Source: Sphingobacterium multivorum
Lineage (GTDB): Bacteria > Bacteroidota > Bacteroidia > Sphingobacteriales > Sphingobacteriaceae
DNA length: 64,000 nt
Reading direction: 5' to 3'
Assembly: GCF_039511225.1 (NCBI RefSeq)
Contig: NZ_CP154261.1
Coordinates: 1,054,001-1,118,000 of the forward strand
The notes below the pieces were generated by a model, which was given only the letters and a program-made list of their open reading frames with translations, did no database searches and had not been told where the DNA came from. Made by a program: the position numbers and the translations under genes. Below are positions 10,228 through 18,119 of this stretch, one piece after another; the first letter of the stretch is position 1; the number at the start of each line of letters is the position of its first letter.

Positions 10228-10920
10228 TTATACTGAAGTTGTTTCCATAATTACTTGCCCATCTAGCATGCGGATCACACGATCAGAAAACTTAGCATCG
10301 TGCTCACTGTGTGTTACCATGACGATGGTTGTGCCGGCTTCATTCAATTCAGTAAGGAGCTGCATGACTTCGTTACCATTATTGGAATCGAGGTTACCTG
10401 TAGGCTCATCGGCAAGAATCAATTTTGGATTATTCACGACAGCGCGAGCAACGGCCACACGTTGTTGCTGACCTCCGGAAAGCTGTTGTGGAAAGTGATT
10501 TCGGCGGTGCATGATCTGGACTTTTTCCAAAACTTCTTCTACACGCTTTTTGCGTTCTGCAGCTGGAACATTGGTATAAACCAGTGGAAGTTCCACGTTT
10601 TCAAATACCGTTAGTTCATCGATTAGATTGAAGCTCTGGAATACAAAACCAATGTTATGTTTGCGGAGATCTGAGCGACCACGTTCTTTGAATTTGGCAA
10701 CTTCAATCTCGTTGAACAGATAGCTTCCTTCATCCAAATCATCCAGCAATCCGATAATATTGAGTAAAGTCGATTTTCCACAGCCCGAAGGACCCATTAC
10801 AGCAACAAACTCGCCCTCTTTGACATGAATGTTTAGGTTGTTTAATGCGACGGTTTCAACTTCTTCAGTGCGGTAATACTTTTGAAGGTTTGTGATCTTG
10901 ATCATATTTTTTGTGCTCAT
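10228..10920 (-). CDS. ABC transporter ATP-binding protein, LolD/MacB type
   Basis: This is a 230-residue cytoplasmic ATPase. It has Walker A GPSGCGKST (43-51), a Q-loop in FVFQSFNL (92-99), signature LSGGQQQR (147-154), Walker B ILADEP (168-173) with the catalytic Glu, the D-loop, and switch His204 in VTHS. This is the MacB/LolD/FtsE class, which pairs with FtsX-type permeases. It is the only ATPase in the locus, so it probably serves all six permeases, either as alternative or mixed dimers (inference). It lies between the 788-residue permease (80 bases upstream) and the 801-residue permease (44 bases downstream). Confidence 0.95.
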   Translation of the reverse strand: MSTKNMIKITNLQKYYRTEEVETVALNNLNIHVKEGEFVAVMGPSGCGKSTLLNIIGLLDDLDEGSYLFNEIEVAKFKERGRSDLRKHNIGFVFQSFNLIDELTVFENVELPLVYTNVPAAERKKRVEEVLEKVQIMHRRNHFPQQLSGGQQQRVAVARAVVNNPKLILADEPTGNLDSNNGNEVMQLLTELNEAGTTIVMVTHSEHDAKFSDRVIRMLDGQVIMETTSV

Positions 10921-11000
10921 GGTTTTTATGTTTTGGATCCTTGGCGATATTGCCTTGGACAGTTATTATTTCTGTTATTAAATTCTGTTTATTTAATTGT

Positions 11001-13367
11001 TTATTGATCTCTTAAAGTCTTCGTCGGATTGGCTATCGCCGCTTTAAATGCCTGTGAACTGATCGTCAGTAGGGCAATAACAATTGCTGCCACAGCACTG
11101 ATGACAAAGATGGTCCAGGAAATCTCTACATGATGTGCATAGTTGGTTAACCATTTGCTCATAATGATCCATGCAATAGGAAAGGCAATGATACAGGAGA
11201 TCGCTATAAGCGTAACAAATTCACGGTTGAGCATTTGGATAAGTCCCGAAACAGAGGCCCCCAGGACTTTACGAATACTGATTTCTTTTGCGCGTTGCTC
11301 TGTTGCAAAGGCGGCTAAACCAAACAGGCCCAGGCAGGAGATGATGATAGACATCAGTGCAAATACACTGGATAGTTGCTGTACAAAAAGCTCAGCTTTA
11401 AACTTATTATTGAAACTATCATCTAAAAATTTATAGTCAAAAGGGAAGCCCGGGTTATTTTTGACGATGACCTTCTCAATTTGTTGAATGGCATCTGGTA
11501 AATCTACTCCAGCCTTTGTCTTGATGGTCATGATGCCATTATCTCTATTCATTGGTAAAAATAGCATCGGCTCAGGATCGGCATACACATTGTTATAAAC
11601 GAAGTTCTTGACGACACCGGCGATGGTGAACTTTTCCTCACCGTAACTGATGATATTACCGGCCACAAGGCCATCTTTTTTGATCAGTTTTGCAAATGCT
11701 TCGTTGATGACAACCGAGGTGCTATCACCTACAAAATTTTGATGGAAGTTTCTACCGTCAAAAAGCTTTAGATCCAAAGCAGGAATAAGACCTTCATCAG
11801 AACGTAACATGCCAATCAAAATACTGGCATTTGGATCTTTTCCATCCCAGTTAAAACCCGACGTATTGGAGTTGATATTGAGTATACTCATATCACTGAC
11901 ACCGACCTCTTGCACAGCTCCTGTTGCCAATAATTGATTTTTAATCAGTGGGAGATGTTTGGCCATATCACCTTGTAGCGCTGTTGTTATTACCTGACTC
12001 TTATCAAATCCGAGATCCCTGTTCTTGTTGTGCTGAATCTGTTGGTAGATAATAATGGTACAGATAATCAAAACGACGGATGCCGTATATTGTAAAATCA
12101 CCAATCCTTTGCGTACAAGACTTCCGCTTCCGGCTTTTTGCTTCGCACCTTTAATTGTCGTTAGTGGTTTGAATGCGGATAGGAAAAATGCGGGATAGCT
12201 ACCTGCAAATAGGCCACAGGCAAGGGTAATTGCCAACAGAAAAAGGAGGTGTAAAGGTGCCGATAAATTAACCTTCAGCTCTTGGCCTATCATTGCATTG
12301 AAAGGACCGATAAAGATGTAAATCAGCAACAAGGCTACCAGGGAAGAGATGGTTGCCAATACGAGCGATTCCCCTAGGAATTGCGTCACCAAAGATTTGC
12401 GGCTTGCGCCAACAACTTTACGCATACCCACTTCTTTTGCTCTTTTTTCTGATCTTGCTGTTGCGAGATTCATAAAATTGATGCAGGCAATCAATAGAAC
12501 AACCCAAGCAATAAAGGTAAATAGACGTATATTTTTAATACCGCCTTCTATTTCATTTCCGCTATTGTCAAATTGGTTGTAAGTAATCCAACGTTCCATT
12601 GGATAGAGGTAATTTTGTGAGAACGTGACTTCACCATTGGTTTTGTGTTTGACAAAATCCATCATCTGTTTGTTGATCTGATCAACATGGGCATTATCTT
12701 CGACCTGAACCAATGTTTGTACACCATTGTTTCCCCAGTTTTCCAACCAATCCTGACCAGCTTCAAACTTTTTGAATGGAATCAGCCATTGAAAATCATA
12801 GCTGCTATTTTTGGGTAGGTCCTTGATTACCCCTGCAACAATAAATGGCTCAGTATTGTTTGTTTTAACGGTTTTTCCCAATGCCGGGCGGTTACCAAAT
12901 AATTTATGGGCAGCTGTTTCTGATAATACGATATTGTTGACCTGATCGAATGCGGTCTTTCGATCACCCTCCAAAAATTCCAAGGAAAGCACGTCTGCAA
13001 TGGAGCCATCGGCATATACCCCTGTCTGAAATATATTATTGTCTCCTACAGAAAATAACATGGGCGAATTCCAGCTCATGCGAACGGCATGCTTAATACC
13101 GGGTATTTCTTTTGCTACACTTTGGGCAAATGGTCCAGGTGTCGATTCGAATACATAAGTAGCACCATCGTAAATCTGTTTTGATTTGACAACATAGATA
13201 TTCTTTTTGTTGGCAAAATTATCGTTGTAGCCCAACTGGCTTTCAACCCATAAAAAAATCAACGATGCCGCAGCGATACCGACCGCCAATCCAAAAATAT
13301 TAAGAAAGCTGTACCCCTTGGTTTTCCAAAGGTTGCGAAGTGCGGTTTTAATAAAGTTTTTAATCAT
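11001..13367 (-). CDS. FtsX/MacB-type ABC transporter permease
   Basis: This 788-residue permease begins MIKNFIKTALRNLW. It has an N-terminal helix, a MacB_PCD-like periplasmic domain, an FtsX block with KEVGMRKVVG, and a C-terminal FtsX block with KEISIRKVLG, where the usual Gly is Ser. The tail NPTKTLRDQ departs from the LRDE ending of the other complete permeases. It is the first permease after the membrane-fusion gene and stands just before the ATPase, so it may be the core partner of that ATPase. A 12-base-pair hairpin in the 62-base spacer upstream could reduce read-through from the fusion-protein gene. Confidence 0.9.
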   Translation of the reverse strand: MIKNFIKTALRNLWKTKGYSFLNIFGLAVGIAAASLIFLWVESQLGYNDNFANKKNIYVVKSKQIYDGATYVFESTPGPFAQSVAKEIPGIKHAVRMSWNSPMLFSVGDNNIFQTGVYADGSIADVLSLEFLEGDRKTAFDQVNNIVLSETAAHKLFGNRPALGKTVKTNNTEPFIVAGVIKDLPKNSSYDFQWLIPFKKFEAGQDWLENWGNNGVQTLVQVEDNAHVDQINKQMMDFVKHKTNGEVTFSQNYLYPMERWITYNQFDNSGNEIEGGIKNIRLFTFIAWVVLLIACINFMNLATARSEKRAKEVGMRKVVGASRKSLVTQFLGESLVLATISSLVALLLIYIFIGPFNAMIGQELKVNLSAPLHLLFLLAITLACGLFAGSYPAFFLSAFKPLTTIKGAKQKAGSGSLVRKGLVILQYTASVVLIICTIIIYQQIQHNKNRDLGFDKSQVITTALQGDMAKHLPLIKNQLLATGAVQEVGVSDMSILNINSNTSGFNWDGKDPNASILIGMLRSDEGLIPALDLKLFDGRNFHQNFVGDSTSVVINEAFAKLIKKDGLVAGNIISYGEEKFTIAGVVKNFVYNNVYADPEPMLFLPMNRDNGIMTIKTKAGVDLPDAIQQIEKVIVKNNPGFPFDYKFLDDSFNNKFKAELFVQQLSSVFALMSIIISCLGLFGLAAFATEQRAKEISIRKVLGASVSGLIQMLNREFVTLIAISCIIAFPIAWIIMSKWLTNYAHHVEISWTIFVISAVAAIVIALLTISSQAFKAAIANPTKTLRDQ

Positions 13368-13387
13368 AATTAAGTCGTATGATAAAA

Positions 13388-13423
13388 GCGGTTATCGAGA
13401 GATCTGATGTGCTCGATAACCGC
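13388..13423 (-). terminator. Hairpin between fusion-protein gene and permeases
   Basis: GCGGTTATCGAG (13388-13399) and CTCGATAACCGC (13412-13423) form a perfect 12-base-pair stem with a 12-base loop. On the minus strand it lies 7 bases after the stop of the membrane-fusion gene and is followed by TTTTAT. It therefore looks like a weak intrinsic terminator or attenuator inside the operon, which could make the fusion protein more abundant than the permeases. Confidence 0.55.
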
Positions 13424-13429
13424 TAGATG

Positions 13430-14683
13430 TTACTTTTTAATATTTAGCTCTTGCACCTTATCGTAGGTCTCATAGCTCGATACGATAACCTTATCGCCCG
13501 GTTGTAGACCTTTGATAACCTCATAATATTCCGGATTTTGTCTTCCTAATTGGATATCGACACGATATGCTGTACTTCCATTTTTATCCAATTTGAAGAT
13601 CCAGTTACCACCGGTCTGTTGATAAAAACCGCCTTTTGCCAGCAATAACGCTTTGGTTTCATCGCTTAATGCCAAACGTATTTGTAAAGTCTGTCCACGG
13701 CGGATCCCTTTGGGAACATCATTGATAAACTCCATGTCAACCTGGAATCGGCCATTGGTGACTTGTGTATAGACTTTCTTGATACGGAGTTTGTAGGTTT
13801 TTTCACCGATAGAAAACTCCCCTTGTAGATCTGGGAAAATACGGTTGATATAATGTTCATCGATGTCAGCACGCACTTTGAATCCTGTTAAGACGTCGAT
13901 TTGTCCCAATCGTTCCCCTGCGTTTTTATTTTGCCCGATCTCTGCATCGAAGGCGGTCAATTGCCCGTCAACAGGTGCCCTAACAATCAAGTCGCCAATT
14001 TTCCTTTTCATCAGTTCCAATGCACTCTGCGTGCGTTGGTAGGTTTGTTTGTCCTGATTGGTTTTCTGCGCATTGGAGATTTCGTCCTGTTTCAGGATCT
14101 GTTTGGTCAAGTTGACCCGTTCTTTTTGATAGTTGTATTCGTTCTTTGATTTTTCGAACTCCTGTGTCCCAATGGCTTTTTCGGCAAGTAATTTTCTGTT
14201 TAGATTATAGATCCGCTCCGCTTCCCGGTAGGCCTGTTCTACATCAGCCATTTGGTTGCGGTTATTGATTGATGCTTGTTGTGCATTGGTCTGCGCAATT
14301 TGTGACTGTGTCAATAGATTGAGCACTTGCGTTTCTTGTTGTACCAGGGTAAGCTCCTGATCGGTATTGGAAAGACGCATGATGGCATCCCCTTTTTTCA
14401 GGATAGCGCCATCTTCTACAAATTTTTCTTCTACACGTCCACCTACAGATGCATCGAGGTATATACTGCTAATGGGAAGCACTGTGCCATTTATGGGGAT
14501 AAATTCTTGAAAGTTACCGTTTTTTATTTCGACAATAGAGATGCGGTCAGCTTCAACATTCAGTTTGCTTTTGCCGGAGGTAAAATAGAAACTGGCGCTG
14601 ATCAATCCAACTAAGCCAGCAACCCCCACAATAGTCATGATACGTTTGCTATTCCACTTCTTCTTTTCTAAAGGTCTGTCCAT
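13430..14683 (-). CDS. Periplasmic membrane-fusion protein (HlyD/MacA/RND adaptor type)
   Basis: This is a 417-residue adaptor. A short basic cytoplasmic start and one membrane helix (about residues 15-35) anchor it in the inner membrane. The first lipoyl half (about 60-105, ending GDAIMRLSN) is followed by a long alpha-helical hairpin (about 110-235, rich in Gln, Glu and Lys). The second lipoyl half, VRAPVDGQLTAFDAEIGQ, leads to beta-barrel and membrane-proximal domains, and the protein ends with GLQPGDKVIVSSYE-like sequence. Adaptors of this kind bridge an inner membrane pump to a TolC-like tunnel. Its divergent neighbour is such a TolC-like gene and its downstream neighbours are the permeases, so the assignment to one tripartite exporter is firm. 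Confidence 0.92.
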   Translation of the reverse strand: MDRPLEKKKWNSKRIMTIVGVAGLVGLISASFYFTSGKSKLNVEADRISIVEIKNGNFQEFIPINGTVLPISSIYLDASVGGRVEEKFVEDGAILKKGDAIMRLSNTDQELTLVQQETQVLNLLTQSQIAQTNAQQASINNRNQMADVEQAYREAERIYNLNRKLLAEKAIGTQEFEKSKNEYNYQKERVNLTKQILKQDEISNAQKTNQDKQTYQRTQSALELMKRKIGDLIVRAPVDGQLTAFDAEIGQNKNAGERLGQIDVLTGFKVRADIDEHYINRIFPDLQGEFSIGEKTYKLRIKKVYTQVTNGRFQVDMEFINDVPKGIRRGQTLQIRLALSDETKALLLAKGGFYQQTGGNWIFKLDKNGSTAYRVDIQLGRQNPEYYEVIKGLQPGDKVIVSSYETYDKVQELNIKK

Positions 14684-14699
14684 AATTTAATATCAATTT

Positions 14700-14726
14700 T
14701 GTATGTAACTATGAAAGCTGTGCCAA
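14700..14726 (-). promoter_or_regulatory. Possible sigma-54 promoter of the fusion-protein operon
   Basis: Read on the minus strand, TTGGCAC (plus 14720-14726) is a perfect -24 half of a sigma-54 promoter. The -12 half is poor (TTTCAT where TTGCA would be expected). It would start transcription about 20 bases before the ATG. The neighbouring regulator is a sigma-54 activator, which makes the site plausible, but the imperfect -12 element keeps confidence low. Confidence 0.3.
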
Positions 14727-15041
14727 GAATGTAATTTGCTGATTGGTAGGTTTTTATTTTGTTGAGTGTTAAGCTTGGTGTTCGATAGCGGACACTTCTT
14801 GTACGAAGGCGTACAACTGGAAGTTTTTTGCTGTTTAGGGCGTCCACTGAAGCGCTGTGAGCAACTATAATTTGGCTGCGGTGATGCACATTAGTTCCGG
14901 TGGAGCAAAGGTTATTCTGCTAGCGTAAATGGGTTAAGAGGACGTAGCTATAATGATCGATTAGTCCTGAAGGTTGGCAAAAGAGGTCTATTCAGAAGTC
15001 AGGATTTCGATCTATTTCAGTATAAGACAATAGCTATTGTA

Positions 15042-15140
15042 TTCGGAGATTACTCGGTGCTTATTCGGTACTTGTTCGGTACTCCTTCGGTGCTTGTTCG
15101 GTTGTAACCGAAGAAAAACCGAATAAGCACCGACTTATAT
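15042..15140. repeat. Helically phased 11-base repeat with inverted copies
   Basis: Six consecutive 11-base units begin at 15042, 15053, 15064, 15075, 15086 and 15097; the best units follow TTCGGTRCTTN. They are followed at the same 11-base spacing by inverted copies beginning CCGA (15108, 15119 and 15130). As a result TCGGTGCTTATTCGGT (15054-15069) is perfectly complementary to ACCGAATAAGCACCGA (15118-15133), with a smaller inner hairpin around TTCGGTTGTAACCGAA. It could be an array of protein-binding sites on one face of the helix, or a structured nucleic acid element. Confidence 0.85.
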
Positions 15141-15233
15141 CCATTGAATAGATGAATAAATGCCGAATTTGATTCGAATCATTCTTCTATTTATACAGTT
15201 TGACTTTGCTATTGTCCAACTACGCACACCGAC

Positions 15234-15249
15234 TGTTCATTAATGAACA
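15234..15249. promoter_or_regulatory. 16-base palindrome, possible operator
   Basis: TGTTCATTAATGAACA is a perfect palindrome ending 3 bases before the TTG of the predicted promoter for the TolC-like gene. Thirteen of its bases recur at 7751-7763, in front of one of the permease genes. This is a good candidate binding site for the locus regulator or another dimeric factor (inference). Confidence 0.5.
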
Positions 15250-15252
15250 TTT

Positions 15253-15280
15253 TTGAAAACATGTTTTTTGTATCTATTTG
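15253..15280 (+). promoter_or_regulatory. Promoter of the TolC-like gene operon
   Basis: TTG at 15253-15255 and TCTATTTG at 15273-15280, 17 bases apart, match the Bacteroidota -33/-7 pattern with one mismatch. It would start a leader of roughly 48 bases before the ATG at 15334. Confidence 0.5.
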
Positions 15281-15333
15281 ATAGTTAGTGTTTTTGTTGT
15301 TTGGCATGGCGATGGTCGGCAAGAAAATAAAAA

Positions 15334-16722
15334 ATGGATATGAAGAGAGTTTATATATATAGTACATTATGCTTTTTATTGAGTTATGCTAAGGCAGGGG
15401 CGCAACAGACGGAGCAGCAACTAACGGAAAGAGTGTCGGGGACAGCAACAATTGCAGCGGTCGACGATAAACAAATTGCCAAGCGGAGCTTAGCTGAGTG
15501 TATCCAGTTGGCAATAAAGGCCAATCCAACCTTATTGCAGAATGAACTCGATGTGAAGCGTGCGGAGGTGAATTTAGCTCAGGCGAAAGCGAATAGACTT
15601 CCCGATGTCGATGCGAGCCTACAACATAGCCTGACCTCAGGTCGATCGCAGGATAACTCGACCCTTCAATATATTTCATCCAACAACTCAACAGGGAATT
15701 TTTCTTTGGGAGCCAGCCTGCCGTTATTTAGAGGGTTTCGTCTATTTAACGAAATTCGGATGCGTGCCGATGCAAAGACAGCTGGTAAATTGACTTTTGA
15801 TACGCAGATTAATAACCTAAAACTAGACGTTATTACCGCTTATATTCAAAGCTTGACTGCCCAGGATATATTGCGGCAATCCGAAATGCAAACTGAAGTA
15901 ACCCGAGAACAGGTCAGACGTGCGGAGAGCATGCATAAGGAAGGCGCAATTAACCCTGGGGATTATTTTGATTTGAAAGGACAACTGGCAAATGATGTCA
16001 ACACGATTGAAAATAATCGTCAGTTACTATACAGCAGCCGGGTGAAACTGGCGGCCTTATTGAATATGGCTGAAAATCAATTAGGGGAATTGGACAATAT
16101 CGGAATAAATGAGACAGGACAGCGTTTGGATGAGAAGCAATTATATGATATGGCTGTCGACCAATTGCCTGATATTAAAGCTTTGGATTATCGGATTAAA
16201 GTGGCGGAGCGGGATATTAAGATTGCGAAATCATACTATTATCCGTCTTTGAGTCTGAGCGCTGGCTTAGGATCAAATTATTCGAAATTGGGGATTCAAG
16301 GAACGTATTGGTCCCAAATGCGTAATAACGTGGGAAAGTCTATTTCTCTAAATCTCTCAATTCCCATTTTTAATCATTTGCAAGTATATAACAACGTCCG
16401 CCTGGCAAAATTAGATCTACAAGCTGCTAAATTTCAAAAAGAGATCCAACAAAATGTCTTACGATCGGCGACGTCCAATGCGGTTTTTAATCTACAGAAT
16501 GCGAGTAACATGATTACACAATTACGTAGTCAAAATGAAAACTACGCGGAGTCTTTTCGCATAGCCAAAGTTGTTTTCGAATTAGGAAACAGTAATTCAG
16601 TGATTTTTTTAACGGCAAAAAACAAATTTGACAACAGTCAGATTCAATTGGTCGTCAAGCAGTATGAATGGCTGCTGCAAAAATATATCAATGATTATTA
16701 CGCAGGCTCGTTGAATTTATAA
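15334..16722 (+). CDS. TolC-family outer membrane efflux protein
   Basis: This 462-residue protein has a signal peptide (about residues 1-23, ending AGAQ), then SLAECIQLAIKANPTL, the typical first repeat of outer membrane efflux proteins. A long helical region with RAEVNLAQAKANRLPD and a second repeat with DIKALDYRIKVAERDIKIAKS show the two-fold OEP layout. It forms a trimeric tunnel across the outer membrane and periplasm. It is divergent from the adaptor gene and 17 bases before the response regulator, so exporter and regulator are probably produced together. Confidence 0.93.
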   Translation: MDMKRVYIYSTLCFLLSYAKAGAQQTEQQLTERVSGTATIAAVDDKQIAKRSLAECIQLAIKANPTLLQNELDVKRAEVNLAQAKANRLPDVDASLQHSLTSGRSQDNSTLQYISSNNSTGNFSLGASLPLFRGFRLFNEIRMRADAKTAGKLTFDTQINNLKLDVITAYIQSLTAQDILRQSEMQTEVTREQVRRAESMHKEGAINPGDYFDLKGQLANDVNTIENNRQLLYSSRVKLAALLNMAENQLGELDNIGINETGQRLDEKQLYDMAVDQLPDIKALDYRIKVAERDIKIAKSYYYPSLSLSAGLGSNYSKLGIQGTYWSQMRNNVGKSISLNLSIPIFNHLQVYNNVRLAKLDLQAAKFQKEIQQNVLRSATSNAVFNLQNASNMITQLRSQNENYAESFRIAKVVFELGNSNSVIFLTAKNKFDNSQIQLVVKQYEWLLQKYINDYYAGSLNL

Positions 16723-16739
16723 TTATCTTAGTATCTTCA

Positions 16740-18116
16740 ATGAAGTCAGGAAGTATGAAAAAAGCATCTATTTTAGTCGTTGATGATGACCAGGATTTAT
16801 TAACTGCGGCAAGAATCTTGCTTAAACCTAAAGTCAGTCATATACAAGTTGAACCCAATCCCGAGAACTTAATAGCACATCTGGAGAAAACGCCTTATGA
16901 TCTGGTACTTTTAGATATGAATTTTAAAAGTACGATCAATACCGGTAATGAGGGATTATATTGGTTGTCCCGGATCAAAGAAAAGTTTCCTCAGATACAT
17001 GTCATTATGATTACGGCGTATGGAGCTGTCGACCTCGCTGTGAAATCGCTGAAACAGGGAGCATCAGATTTTGTTGTGAAACCCTGGGAAAATGAACAAT
17101 TATTGGCAACGATCGAAAGCGCTCTTGCTGAATCAAAAAATAAAGAAAAGAAAAGTAAAAGTTCCTTGCTCAGTAGTGCCAATAGTCTTGATTTGATTGG
17201 TAACTCTGTTGTTATGGACGAACTGCAATATAAATTGGAAAAAATAGCGCCAACTGATGCCAATATATTAATATTAGGTGAAAATGGGACAGGGAAAGAC
17301 CTGATTGCTCAAGCTATTCAACGAAGATCCTTGCGTTCAGATCGGACTTATGTTAAGGTTGATGTTGGGGCGCTCACAGAAACATTGTTTGAAAGCGAGC
17401 TTTTCGGTTATAAGAAGGGCGCATTTACGGATGCACGTGAAGACCGTCAAGGGCGATTTGAAGCGGCAAATGGGGGGACCTTGTTCCTCGATGAAATTGG
17501 CAATATCTCTTTGCAGCAACAAGCCAAATTGTTGACGGTACTACAGAATAGACAGGTGACACCGTTAGGTTCCTACCAACCAATATCGGTGGATATACGC
17601 TTGATCTCAGCAACCAATGTTCCATTGAAACAGCTCGCTGATGAAAGCCGTTTTCGAAAAGACTTAATTTATCGGATCAATACCGTTGAAATTCAGGTGC
17701 CGCCATTGCGTGAAAGGGGGGAAGATATCAAACTATTGGCTGATCATTTTCTCGATATTTATTCAAAGAAATATAATAAGCGGATTGAAGGCTTCGAAAC
17801 GGATGCAGTAAAAAAAATGTGTGCATATCATTTTCCCGGCAACGTCCGAGAACTCCAATACAGCATCGAGCGTGCCGTTATTATGGCTGATCAACTCAGT
17901 ATTGCCGGAAATGACCTCTTTTTCTCACCAATAGAACAGCAAACAGATAACCGAGTTGTCGAATCCAGTCCGAGCAGTCAGAATCTGGAAGAATTGGAAC
18001 GTAAAGCAATCAAGTCGGCAATCGAGCGTTATAACGGAAATATCAGTAAAGCAGCAAAAGAATTAGGGCTTACAAGAGCAGCGTTGTATAGACGTTTGGA
18101 GAAATATGATATTTAG
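16740..18116 (+). CDS. Sigma-54-dependent response regulator (NtrC/AtoC family)
   Basis: This 458-residue regulator has a receiver domain with acidic pocket DDD (15-17), phosphoacceptor Asp59, Thr92 and Lys114. The AAA+ domain has Walker A GENGTGKD (180-187), a sigma-54 contact loop GAFTDA (228-233) in place of the canonical GAFTGA, and Walker B FLDE (249-252). A Fis-type helix-turn-helix ends the protein ([20 protein letters not shown]). An alternative ATG at 16755 removes five residues and gives the usual [12 protein letters not shown] start. It activates RNA polymerase carrying sigma-54 after phosphorylation, most likely by the kinase encoded 3 bases downstream. Confidence 0.95.
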   Translation: MKSGSMKKASILVVDDDQDLLTAARILLKPKVSHIQVEPNPENLIAHLEKTPYDLVLLDMNFKSTINTGNEGLYWLSRIKEKFPQIHVIMITAYGAVDLAVKSLKQGASDFVVKPWENEQLLATIESALAESKNKEKKSKSSLLSSANSLDLIGNSVVMDELQYKLEKIAPTDANILILGENGTGKDLIAQAIQRRSLRSDRTYVKVDVGALTETLFESELFGYKKGAFTDAREDRQGRFEAANGGTLFLDEIGNISLQQQAKLLTVLQNRQVTPLGSYQPISVDIRLISATNVPLKQLADESRFRKDLIYRINTVEIQVPPLRERGEDIKLLADHFLDIYSKKYNKRIEGFETDAVKKMCAYHFPGNVRELQYSIERAVIMADQLSIAGNDLFFSPIEQQTDNRVVESSPSSQNLEELERKAIKSAIERYNGNISKAAKELGLTRAALYRRLEKYDI

Positions 18117-18119
18117 TCA

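Larger units (their letters stand above)
14684..15333. promoter_or_regulatory. Divergent control region of the export locus
   Basis: These 650 bases separate the fusion-protein gene (minus) from the TolC-like gene (plus). No reading frame here is convincing. The region holds a possible sigma-54 site near the minus gene, a phased 11-base repeat block (15042-15140), a 16-base palindrome and a housekeeping-type promoter near the plus gene. Its length is much greater than that of the other spacers in this locus, consistent with control of both divergent operons. Confidence 0.7.

Noticed and set aside
15042..15140. Possible CRISPR array
   Set aside because: Units are 11 bases with no spacers, and there are no cas genes nearby.
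15301..15320. Possible sigma-54 promoter before the TolC-like gene (TTGGCAT)
   Set aside because: No GC at the -12 position at the right spacing; the -33/-7 pair nearby fits better.
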